Shown one piece after another: positions 18,321 through 26,430 of a DNA stretch of 47,175 nucleotides. The stretch spans positions 1 through 47,175 of the forward strand of contig CAZDQF010000027.1 of the NCBI GenBank assembly GCA_964507445.1, read 5' to 3'. The notes under the pieces were generated by a model. It worked only from the letters and a program-made list of their open reading frames with translations. It was not told the origin of the DNA and did no database searches. How positions within the stretch are numbered: the first letter of the stretch is position 1; the number at the start of each line of letters is the position of its first letter. A program made the translations under genes and the position numbers. Origin of the DNA: GCA-2683135 sp964507445 (lineage in GTDB: Bacteria > Planctomycetota > GCA-002687715).

Positions 18321-21300
18321 ATGGAACATCGCACCGAGAACCCTAAAACCCGCCGATCGGCCCTCGTCGTCGGCCTGCTGCTCATTGCCGCGTCCTGCTT
18401 GCAGGCGCAACCCTTGCCACCGCAGATCCCACCGGGGCATGTCCTCGTCGGCGACATGATCCTCCCCTCGGCCTCCGTGTGGGGAGATTCGGTCTACTCG
18501 GGCATGACCTGGGATGGCGGGGTCGTCCCCTACAAGTTCCACTCCAACGTCAGCCCGGAGAACCGCATACTCGCGGGTCACGCGATGGCCGAGGTCGAGG
18601 CGATCTCGGGCATTGACTTCGTTCCCCATTCCACCGAGTGGAGCCACATCCAGTTCGTCGACTCCACGGGGAACAGCAGCATGATCGGGAAGCAACTGAC
18701 CTTTGGCCAGGACATCAACATCGCCAGCTGGGGATCGCATTACATCATCGTGCACGAGATCTTCCATGCGCTCAGCTTCAAGCACGAGCAGTGCCGGCCG
18801 GACCGGGACACCTACGTGACCATCAACTGGGCCAACATCCAGTCCGGCGAGAGCCACAACTTCGACCTGGACTCCGGCGCGACGTCGGTGGGCCCCTACG
18901 ACTTCCTGTCGATCATGCACTACGGTGAGTGTGCTTTCTCCGTGTCCTGTCCCACGACGGGGTCCGGGTGCGGATGCCCGACCATCACGTGCAAGCCGGA
19001 GTTCGCGAGCTTCCAGTCGCAGATGGGCAACCTGTCCTACATGACGTCCCTTGACGCCCAGGGTGTCCAGGATCTGTACGGTGCTCCAGCGCCTCCCAAG
19101 ATCACGGCCCTCTCACCCCCGAGCGTCACCGCCGCCTCCGGTGGCTTCACCTTGACCGTGACCGGTGCGGGGTTCTTCCGTGGGAGCCCCAACAGCAACG
19201 GCGTCCAGGGCACGCGAGTCCTCTGGAACAACATTCCCCTCGACACTACGTACATCAGCCCGATAGCGGTCGAGGCTACCGTCCCCTCGTTCATCCTCAA
19301 CGCCGCGGCCGGCGGCTCCTGCGTGGTCGTCCGTGTCGAGAACCAGCTTCCGGGCGGCGGTCAATCCGCACCGGCCTTCTTCACGGTCAATTCCGCGACA
19401 CCGACTCCGGGGGCCTGGGTCGGAGGCACGCCGGGTTCGCGCATGGGTGAGGCGGTGGCCGTCATCGGCGACGTCGACGGCGACGGCTGTGACGACATCG
19501 TGCTTGGCGAACCGGGCTTTGCCGGTTCGACCCCCGACGGTGGTCGGGTCCGGTGCGTGTCGGGCAGGACCGGGGCCATGATCTGGGCGAGATTCGGGAC
19601 GGGGTCTTCCTCTCCTCCGCTCGCGCCAATCGGCGATCGCCTGGGCGCCTCGGTGGCGAATGCGGGGGACGTCGACGAGGACGGCATCGACGACGTGCTC
19701 ATCGGATCGCCGGGGAGTCTGTTCAACACCGGCGCCGTGCTTTGCGTGAGGGGGGCGGACGGCATCACCATCCACACGCTGCAGGGTGAGGACCCCGGTG
19801 ATCGTTTCGGCGAGGCCGTCGCGAATGCCGGGGACGTGAACGAAGACGGCGCTGCTGACCACGTCGTCGGCGCACCTTCCCGCAACTCGAGCGGCTGGAT
19901 CGGCGTCTTCTCCGGCGGCGACTCGAGCCTCATCTGGTCGTACGACGGAACGTCCGCCGAGGAGTCTCTCGGGGCCCGCGTCTGCGGTGGATACGACCTG
20001 GATGGCGACGAGATTCCGGACGTGGTCGCGTCGTCTCCGACCTACCGCGCGGCTGGTCGGCACAACGAGGGCGCGTTCACCGTGTTCTCGGGTGGTGACG
20101 GCACGCCGTTCTTCTCGGCGGTCGGCGGCGCCGAGGGCGCCCTCATGGGCTTCTCGGTGGCGCTGATGCCCTCCGTCGACGGAATCGCGGGGACTACGTT
20201 GGTGGTCGGGACGCCGGAGTTCGGCGGCGCCCTCCCCGGCATCGGCCGGGCATACCTCTACGGCACCGCCGGTGGATCGACGCTGTCCCTGATCACGACC
20301 CTGCTCGGGGATGGGGCGGTGTCCGATCGCTTCGGGAGCGCCGTGGCGTACGCCGGTGACATCGATCAGGATGGCTTCCCCGACATCGCCGTGGGTGCGG
20401 AGAGATCGACCTTGGGGTCAGGTCCGCTCCTCGGGAGCTACGTGCGCGTCTTCTCGGGCAAGAACCACAGCCTCCTGCTTCACCAGTCGGAGCAGTGGGC
20501 GAGCAGCGGCTTCGGCGCTGCGATCGCCGGCAACGGCGACACCAACGGCGATGGATGCAAGGACCTCGTGGTGGGGGCCCCCCTCGGCTGCGCCGAGACC
20601 GGGCGCGTGGACGTCATCGCTCCGGTCTTTCCGCCGGAGCCGCGCAAGATCATGATCACCGAGGTGTCATGGGGCGTGGGCGGAGTGGAAGTCACCAACT
20701 TCGGTCCCATTCCGGTCAATCTCGCTGGGTGGCGCCTGCTGTGGAAGGACGGGACCGTTCTCGAGTCCGCGCCGCTCGACACCGTGATCCAAGAAGGCGA
20801 GATCATCGTCGTCAAGGAAAGCGGTGGCTCGTTCGCGGAGACCCCCGCCACGACCCAGGTGCTGGAGCGCTGGGGCGGCCTGCCGACCTCGTCCGAGGAT
20901 CTGACGGTGGCCCTGGTCACTCCATCCGGTGTCGTGCTGGACGAGGTTCGCATCAGTGACACCGCGGGATCGCACACCGAGGGCTCTCTGGGCGGCGGCT
21001 TCCGTGGCCTGGCCACGAGGGGCACCGTATCGACCGCGAGCCTTGGATGCTGCGAGCGGATCTGGGGCCTCGATTCGAACGCGGGCGCGGACTGGACCGA
21101 GCAACGGGGCACCAGCATGGGGCTGGAGAACCGCAGCAGCGGACCCCGTGGCACCGATCCCATACCCGTCCCCCTCGTCCGCATCAACGAGATCGACGGG
21201 GCCGCGGACTACGTCGAGCTGGTGAACCGGCAGTCGGCGCTGGTCGATCTCCACCGCTGGACCCTCCTCGCTCTCGGGGACCAGGGCACGACCCATCAGG

Positions 21301-22064
21301 TCATCCGGCCGTTCCCCTACCGCACGGAGCTGTCGTTGCACGAGTACGTGGTCATCGGCAATGCGGCGGCGAGCCCCTCCGAGTTGCCTTCGTCGACCGG
21401 GTACGTGAACCTGTCGTTGCTCGGCACCTCGTTCCTACCGTTCTCGTCCGAGGAGCTCGAGTGCGCGCTCTACGACGCCTACGGGCGGCTCGTGGATCTG
21501 GTCCGCACCACGGGCCATGACGACAACGTGCGCATCAACCACCCGCGCGCTCCGTCCGCGTGGGACGCGTTCACCGGCGCCGCCGGCCGAAGTGCCATGG
21601 GCGCTGCGTGCATCGGCAGGTTCGGATCGGACAGCGACACCGGCGCCGATTGGTACCCCACGATCGAGCGGTCCATGGGGAGCGCGAATTCGAACTGGGC
21701 CATCTCGGGCTCCATCGGAACGGCACACGGTCTCGATGTCCGGCTGCATGACGGCGGCACCGACGGCGTCACCATGATCATCAACGCGGGTTCCTCCCGC
21801 GCCGGCTACCGCTGGAGCTTCCTGTTCAGCGCCGGACACCTGCAGGGCCAGGGGCCGTTCTTCGGACTCGGGGCGTCGGCGATCGCAAACTACACGGCCC
21901 TCAGCACGACGCCTCCGTGGTTCGGGTTCCTGGACTCCGAAGGGTCGGCTCGCCTCGACATCCCGATCATCGGGCCCGGTTTCAAGTCGGACGACATCTT
22001 CATCCTCCAGTCCCCGGGCGGGGACGTGGCCGCGGTCAGCGAGATCATCGAGTTCGACACTTGA
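18321..22064 (+). CDS. Secreted astacin-like metalloprotease with IPT, FG-GAP and lamin-tail domains
   Basis: This 1247-residue protein begins at an ATG with a perfect AGGAGG 9 nt upstream. The signal peptide ends LQAQP (about 30). The protease domain (about 45-255) has the astacin zinc signature HEIFHALSFKHE (H145, E146, H149, H155) followed by the RPDRD block and the Met-turn SIMHY (M199). An IPT/TIG domain (about 258-355) follows, then six FG-GAP-type repeats (about 370-770) with calcium-loop motifs such as GDVDGDGCDD, GDVDEDGIDD and GDIDQDGFPD. Two lamin-tail-like segments start at MITEVSWG (about 775) and VRINEIDGAADYVEL (about 955). The C-terminal half is paralogous to the next gene, 68 bp downstream, with which it probably forms an operon. 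Confidence 0.9.
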   Translation: MEHRTENPKTRRSALVVGLLLIAASCLQAQPLPPQIPPGHVLVGDMILPSASVWGDSVYSGMTWDGGVVPYKFHSNVSPENRILAGHAMAEVEAISGIDFVPHSTEWSHIQFVDSTGNSSMIGKQLTFGQDINIASWGSHYIIVHEIFHALSFKHEQCRPDRDTYVTINWANIQSGESHNFDLDSGATSVGPYDFLSIMHYGECAFSVSCPTTGSGCGCPTITCKPEFASFQSQMGNLSYMTSLDAQGVQDLYGAPAPPKITALSPPSVTAASGGFTLTVTGAGFFRGSPNSNGVQGTRVLWNNIPLDTTYISPIAVEATVPSFILNAAAGGSCVVVRVENQLPGGGQSAPAFFTVNSATPTPGAWVGGTPGSRMGEAVAVIGDVDGDGCDDIVLGEPGFAGSTPDGGRVRCVSGRTGAMIWARFGTGSSSPPLAPIGDRLGASVANAGDVDEDGIDDVLIGSPGSLFNTGAVLCVRGADGITIHTLQGEDPGDRFGEAVANAGDVNEDGAADHVVGAPSRNSSGWIGVFSGGDSSLIWSYDGTSAEESLGARVCGGYDLDGDEIPDVVASSPTYRAAGRHNEGAFTVFSGGDGTPFFSAVGGAEGALMGFSVALMPSVDGIAGTTLVVGTPEFGGALPGIGRAYLYGTAGGSTLSLITTLLGDGAVSDRFGSAVAYAGDIDQDGFPDIAVGAERSTLGSGPLLGSYVRVFSGKNHSLLLHQSEQWASSGFGAAIAGNGDTNGDGCKDLVVGAPLGCAETGRVDVIAPVFPPEPRKIMITEVSWGVGGVEVTNFGPIPVNLAGWRLLWKDGTVLESAPLDTVIQEGEIIVVKESGGSFAETPATTQVLERWGGLPTSSEDLTVALVTPSGVVLDEVRISDTAGSHTEGSLGGGFRGLATRGTVSTASLGCCERIWGLDSNAGADWTEQRGTSMGLENRSSGPRGTDPIPVPLVRINEIDGAADYVELVNRQSALVDLHRWTLLALGDQGTTHQVIRPFPYRTELSLHEYVVIGNAAASPSELPSSTGYVNLSLLGTSFLPFSSEELECALYDAYGRLVDLVRTTGHDDNVRINHPRAPSAWDAFTGAAGRSAMGAACIGRFGSDSDTGADWYPTIERSMGSANSNWAISGSIGTAHGLDVRLHDGGTDGVTMIINAGSSRAGYRWSFLFSAGHLQGQGPFFGLGASAIANYTALSTTPPWFGFLDSEGSARLDIPIIGPGFKSDDIFILQSPGGDVAAVSEIIEFDT

Positions 22065-22132
22065 TCCGCGCCCGACACGCCGTCGCAAAGCCCTGTCCGT
22101 TGAAGAACCCAGACACAAGAGGAGCAAATGCC

Positions 22133-23620
22133 ATGTCATCAAGAAACATCGTCGCCGTCCTGTTACTCACCGTCGCGACGCTCAAGGCTCAACCTACCTT
22201 CGAGCGCGTCATGATCACCGAGGTCTCCTGGGGCACGGTGGAGGCCATCGAGATCGCTAATTTCTCACGGACCCCCGTCGACCTCGCGTCGTGGAAATTC
22301 GCGTGGCATGGAATCGGCGTGTTCGAAGCGTCCGATCCTCTGAACGCGCTCATCCAGCCTGGTCAGATCATCGTCGTCGCGGAGCACGGGTCGCCACCGC
22401 CCGTGCTGCCCGGCACGACCGTCCTGGAGGCGCTGCCGCCGCTCGCGGCGCCGACTGCGGAGTTCGCAGTCGAGCTGTACGACGGCACCGGCAACCTCGT
22501 GGACGAGGTGCGGGTCGCCGACACGACGGGGTCCTACGGTCTCCCTTCAACTGGCGGCTCGTTCTTCGGTTTCGCGACTCGAAGTGCCTCGACCGGTTCC
22601 GTCGAACGGATCTGGGGACTCGATGCCGACAGCGGCGAGGACTGGACCGAACAGGACGTCGCCAGCATGGGGCTCGAGAATCGCAGTAGCGGTCCGCGTG
22701 GATTCGAGGGGTCCGATCCGCCTAGCGTCCTGATCAACGAGATCGATCACCAGCCGGATTACATCGAAATCTACAATGCGTCCGGATCCGTCGTGAACCT
22801 CAAGCACTGGTTCCTGCTCTGCTCCTTCGGGCAGGGTGTCCCCCATGAGATCATCCGGCCTTTCCCGGCGGAGATGGTGGTGCCCGCGGGAGGCTACGTG
22901 GTCATCGGCAACCACGGCGTGCAGCCCGCGGAGCTTCAGTCGGTGCCCTACGTCGATCTGCAGGTCGTCGGAGGCGGTGCTCTCGCGTTCGGTCAAGGCG
23001 CCTACGATTGCGCCTTGTATGACCACCGCGGACGCCTCATGGATTGCGTCAGGGCGACTGGTGAATCCAGCGAGTTGGTTCACAATCACCCCAGAGCGCC
23101 GTCCGCCTGGAGCGACTTCGTGGGTGCGGCCACCCGCGTCTTCAGTAACGGCAGTGGCGCCATCGGGCGCGACGCGGCGAGCCTGGATACCAACACGGGT
23201 GCGGACTGGGCGCCGGTATGGACGCGCACCATGGGCGTGGCTAACTGGAGTCCTCGCGATGCCGCGGGTCACGGTCACGTGATCGACGTGCGGGCCAACG
23301 GGACCTGGGCCGGCGGCGGAACGACGGTCATCATCAACGCTGGAGGGCAGGCGGCGTTCTCGCCCCACTACCTGTTCTTCTCCTACGGCCACGCCGATGG
23401 CGGGGGCGTGTTCTTCGGGCTTGGCATGGACGCTCTCACGAACTGGCACGCGTTCGCGGGCGCCGCGCCCTTTGCCGGCCTGCTCGACGCTCAGGGTTCG
23501 ACCCGTTGGGACTTTCCCTCGGGCTGGCTGGCCCCCGGGTTCGAACTGGACGCGATCTTCTACGCCCTGACTCCGGGCGGCCAACTGGTGCGCACCAAGG
23601 TGTTGGCGTTCGATGCCTGA
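22133..23620 (+). CDS. Secreted lamin-tail-domain protein, paralogue of the astacin C-terminus
   Basis: This 495-residue protein starts at the ATG at 22133 (GAGGAG upstream) and has a signal peptide ending LKAQP. It repeats the C-terminal half of the preceding protein: MITEVSWG, VERIWGLDADSGEDWTEQ, SMGLENRSSGPRG, VLINEIDHQPDYIEIYN and NHPRAPSAWSDF all have close matches there. The lamin-tail (LTD) fold is usually a beta-sandwich attached to secreted enzymes. No protease or FG-GAP part is present, so it is a free-standing version of the surface module. It lies 68 bp after the astacin gene. A role in attachment or complex formation with the protease is inference. Confidence 0.82.
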   Translation: MSSRNIVAVLLLTVATLKAQPTFERVMITEVSWGTVEAIEIANFSRTPVDLASWKFAWHGIGVFEASDPLNALIQPGQIIVVAEHGSPPPVLPGTTVLEALPPLAAPTAEFAVELYDGTGNLVDEVRVADTTGSYGLPSTGGSFFGFATRSASTGSVERIWGLDADSGEDWTEQDVASMGLENRSSGPRGFEGSDPPSVLINEIDHQPDYIEIYNASGSVVNLKHWFLLCSFGQGVPHEIIRPFPAEMVVPAGGYVVIGNHGVQPAELQSVPYVDLQVVGGGALAFGQGAYDCALYDHRGRLMDCVRATGESSELVHNHPRAPSAWSDFVGAATRVFSNGSGAIGRDAASLDTNTGADWAPVWTRTMGVANWSPRDAAGHGHVIDVRANGTWAGGGTTVIINAGGQAAFSPHYLFFSYGHADGGGVFFGLGMDALTNWHAFAGAAPFAGLLDAQGSTRWDFPSGWLAPGFELDAIFYALTPGGQLVRTKVLAFDA

Positions 23621-23631
23621 CCGCCACCCCA

Positions 23632-23685
23632 GGCGTTCCCCGTGTGAGGATGGCGATGCCATGAATCCCGCACCCGGGGGACGCC
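23632..23685. terminator. Inverted repeat between convergent genes
   Basis: GGCGTTCCCC (23632-23641) pairs with GGGGGACGCC (23676-23685), allowing one G-U pair, and the loop holds a second small stem ATGGC-GAT-GCCAT (23650-23662). It sits in the 118-bp gap between two converging genes and may terminate both. Confidence 0.35.
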
Positions 23686-23738
23686 ACCGGTCATGCGCCG
23701 GAGGTGTCCCTGCGGGGCTCGGGCACGGGCAGGACTTC

Positions 23739-26285
23739 CTACCGTCGCTCGGCGGAGATCAGGGGACGCACCGCCCGCAGCCCCAGCTTCGAGTCGGCTC
23801 GATCCTCGTTGAGAGCCGTGCGGAAGGCGGACCGTGCCCAGACCGCAGGGTCCGCGTAGCTGCCACCGCGGATGGTGCGAAACATGGAACGCCCGGCCGA
23901 TTCGGGATCGCTGCCGTACCTTACGAACCGATCGCCGGTCCACTCGCGGACGTTTCCGACCATGTCATGGAGGCCGAATTCGTTCGGCAGGAACGACCCC
24001 ACCGGGGCGGTGAGGACGTACTCGTCGTCCCATCTCTCGACGTTGTCGAAGCCCTTGATGACGACGCGCTTGGAAGACCGGTCCGCGAGGTTCGCGTAAT
24101 CCTCCAAGCTACCTCGCGCGTCGCCGGTGAACCACACAGTGGCGGTCGCGCCGCGCGCCGCGTATTCCCACTGTTCTTCTGTGGGGAGGGCGAGCCCCAA
24201 TCCGCGCAAGATCCGTGAAGCCTCCAGGAAACTCACGTTCTCGACCGGATGCCGTAGCGTCGTCCTTCCGGCCGGGGTCGCCAACTCCGGCGGCAGGGCG
24301 CTTGGATTCCGCCCCGCGAACCTCAACCACTGCGCCTGGGTCATCTCGCACCGGGCCACGAAGAACGGCTCGATGTCCACCTGGTGAACGGGTGCTTCCT
24401 GCGGCGTCGCCGCCGGGTCCACGTTCGGATCACCGATCCGCCGCGTTTCGTTCGGAGGGTGCGCGCCCATGTTGAACCGACCCCCGGGCAGCAGAACCAG
24501 GACCATTCCTGACTCTTCCGTCGTGACCAGGCTGCCATCCGCCTTGCGATGTGGCGGGGGACCGCTGAGCAGGTGCGCAAACTCCCACAAGCCGGAAGCG
24601 GGGTCGCGGCCGAGGGGGACGAGCCCGACCTGAGGAGTGATCTTCAGGCCTCGGTATCGGGGACATGCTTGCTCGTCGGCGATGGAAGCGGAGGCTCGCC
24701 GCCACGCGTCCCGTGCGTCTTCAAGCGATCGACGCCGCACCCCGTCCGCGAACCGAATCCACCGTTCGACACGCTGGACGGCGCTGCCTTCGGTTTCGGA
24801 AAAGTCAACGATGCCGCTCAAGAGGCCCGAGATGATGTCGTGCTCCCAGGCATCCTCTGCGTCTTGGAAGGACCATGAAGGCTCGGACGTCAAGGCGCGC
24901 CGCCGCAGGTCCAGGAGTGTCTGGCGATGGGTGTGCCTGCGGGACAGGAGGTCCCGGGCTTCTCGCAACCAGCGTCGCATCGAGTCCGCCGCGTCGATCT
25001 CGAGCGGCTGGAACAGCTCCGCCTGCGCGGCGAGGCTCCGCAGGCGATTTGCATCCGCCATCCGTCGATAGCCGGCGTTGCGTTCGTCCAGTCTTGCGCG
25101 CGTCGCCATTGAATCGACCAGGAGCACCGTGACTAGGCACAGGGCGGCGGCGGTCGAGCCGAGAAGGGTCGCGAGGGCTGGATGTCGTGTCGCCCACTTC
25201 GTCAGCCGCTGCGTTGCGGTTGGCGGTCGCGCCAGGATGGGCCGGCGCTCCCGGATGCGGCGAAGGTCCTCCGCCAGGTCGAGCGCGGTGGCGTAGCGCC
25301 GGCCGGGGTCTTTCTCCATGGCCGTCCCGATCACCACGGCGAGGTCGCGAGGAAGACCCGGCGCGAGTGACCGCGGGTCGGGAGGGTCGTCCTGCAGGAT
25401 CGCTCGGAAGAGTCCGTCTCTCGTGGTGGCCTCGAACGCCCTGCGGAACGTGACCCATTCGAAGAGAGTCGTGCCCAGCGCGAACACGTCAGTGCGCTGG
25501 TCGACGGATCGCCTACCAGGCGCGAGCTGCTCGGGGGCCATGTAGGCCGGCGTGCCGACGACGGCGCCTGATTCGGTGAGCGTGGCGTCTTGTGCATCCA
25601 GGTCGCGGGCCAGACCGAAGTCCAGCACCATCGGCTGGCCGTGCCGGTCGATCATGATGTTCTTCGGCTTGATGTCGCGGTGCAGGAGCTGGGCTTCGTG
25701 TGCCTCGTGGATCGCGCGGGCGACGGCCTCGGCCAGCCGCACCGCGTCCTGGCGAAAGGCCCGATGACGATCGGCATCCGTGCTCTCCGCCACCGAGCGA
25801 ATATCTTCGGCGAGAGTCTGGCCTTCGACGAAGCGCATGGAGATATAGGGCACGTCGTCGATTGCGCCCGCGTCGTACACCGGACAAATGGCGGGGTGGT
25901 CGAGGCGCGCGGTCAACTCGGCCTCCCGCCTGAACCGCTCGACGAGTGCGCTTGACGTTGCGTCGAAGCCCGAGAGGATCTTCAACGCTACACGGCGATC
26001 GAGCCGTGTGTCGTGCGCCAGGTACACCACTCCCTGGCCGCCGCGGCCGATCTCCTCGACGATTTCGAAGGGACCGATCCGGTGGGGCCCGGGGCTCACG
26101 GAAGGGGTCGCAGCCCGACCGTCGCTCACCTCACCGATCGTCTTGAGCTGGTCCCAACACCCGCGAAGGAAGGGGGCGTGTTCTGCGTGCGCGGCGCAGA
26201 GCTCGTTGATGGTCTCTTCGCCCTCGTGCCAGCGCTCGAGAAAGGCCGCGAAGAGCTCCATGGGGTCGGGGGTTTCTCTATCCAC
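23739..26285 (-). CDS. Membrane Ser/Thr protein kinase fused to an FGE/sulfatase-modifying-factor domain
   Basis: This 848-residue protein starts with GTG at 26285; an ATG at 26261 (residue 9) is an alternative. An N-terminal helical region (1-65) precedes a Hanks-type kinase domain: GRGGQGVVY (80-88), VALK (K102), HRDIKPKN (202-209, catalytic D204), DFG (222-224) and APEQ (250-253). One membrane span (about 371-391) follows, then a charged helical region (395-580) and an FGE/SUMF1-like domain (about 592-845) with LLPGGRFNMG, GLALPTEEQWEYAARG, LHDMVGNVREWTGD and TIRGGSYAD. Topology would put the kinase inside and the FGE domain outside. It is the last gene of a minus-strand run with the ECF sigma factor and giant protease. 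The FGE domain may be a ligand-binding lectin-like fold rather than an enzyme. Confidence 0.92.
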   Translation of the reverse strand: MDRETPDPMELFAAFLERWHEGEETINELCAAHAEHAPFLRGCWDQLKTIGEVSDGRAATPSVSPGPHRIGPFEIVEEIGRGGQGVVYLAHDTRLDRRVALKILSGFDATSSALVERFRREAELTARLDHPAICPVYDAGAIDDVPYISMRFVEGQTLAEDIRSVAESTDADRHRAFRQDAVRLAEAVARAIHEAHEAQLLHRDIKPKNIMIDRHGQPMVLDFGLARDLDAQDATLTESGAVVGTPAYMAPEQLAPGRRSVDQRTDVFALGTTLFEWVTFRRAFEATTRDGLFRAILQDDPPDPRSLAPGLPRDLAVVIGTAMEKDPGRRYATALDLAEDLRRIRERRPILARPPTATQRLTKWATRHPALATLLGSTAAALCLVTVLLVDSMATRARLDERNAGYRRMADANRLRSLAAQAELFQPLEIDAADSMRRWLREARDLLSRRHTHRQTLLDLRRRALTSEPSWSFQDAEDAWEHDIISGLLSGIVDFSETEGSAVQRVERWIRFADGVRRRSLEDARDAWRRASASIADEQACPRYRGLKITPQVGLVPLGRDPASGLWEFAHLLSGPPPHRKADGSLVTTEESGMVLVLLPGGRFNMGAHPPNETRRIGDPNVDPAATPQEAPVHQVDIEPFFVARCEMTQAQWLRFAGRNPSALPPELATPAGRTTLRHPVENVSFLEASRILRGLGLALPTEEQWEYAARGATATVWFTGDARGSLEDYANLADRSSKRVVIKGFDNVERWDDEYVLTAPVGSFLPNEFGLHDMVGNVREWTGDRFVRYGSDPESAGRSMFRTIRGGSYADPAVWARSAFRTALNEDRADSKLGLRAVRPLISAERR

Positions 26286-26430
26286 GGTGTGCTGAGATTA
26301 TCCGAAGACAATCGGAGCCCATACCGCATTCGCGAAACTCCGACCGTCGGGTCGCCGGCGGGGTCGGCGCCGTGTCCGGGTTCCGTGAGTGATCCGCCCA
26401 GGCGGCGTTGCCCGGTCGAACGGTCCTGGA

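Noticed and set aside
17612..18457. Upstream extension of the truncated EEP copy as its own N-terminal domain
   Set aside because: The frame is open, but codon-position GC and HEPN-like motifs support the plus strand here, and no signal peptide or LamG domain is present. It remains possible, so the pseudogene call is given moderate confidence.
23739..26285. A diversity-generating retroelement using the FGE domain as target
   Set aside because: No reverse transcriptase, accessory gene or template repeat occurs in the window.
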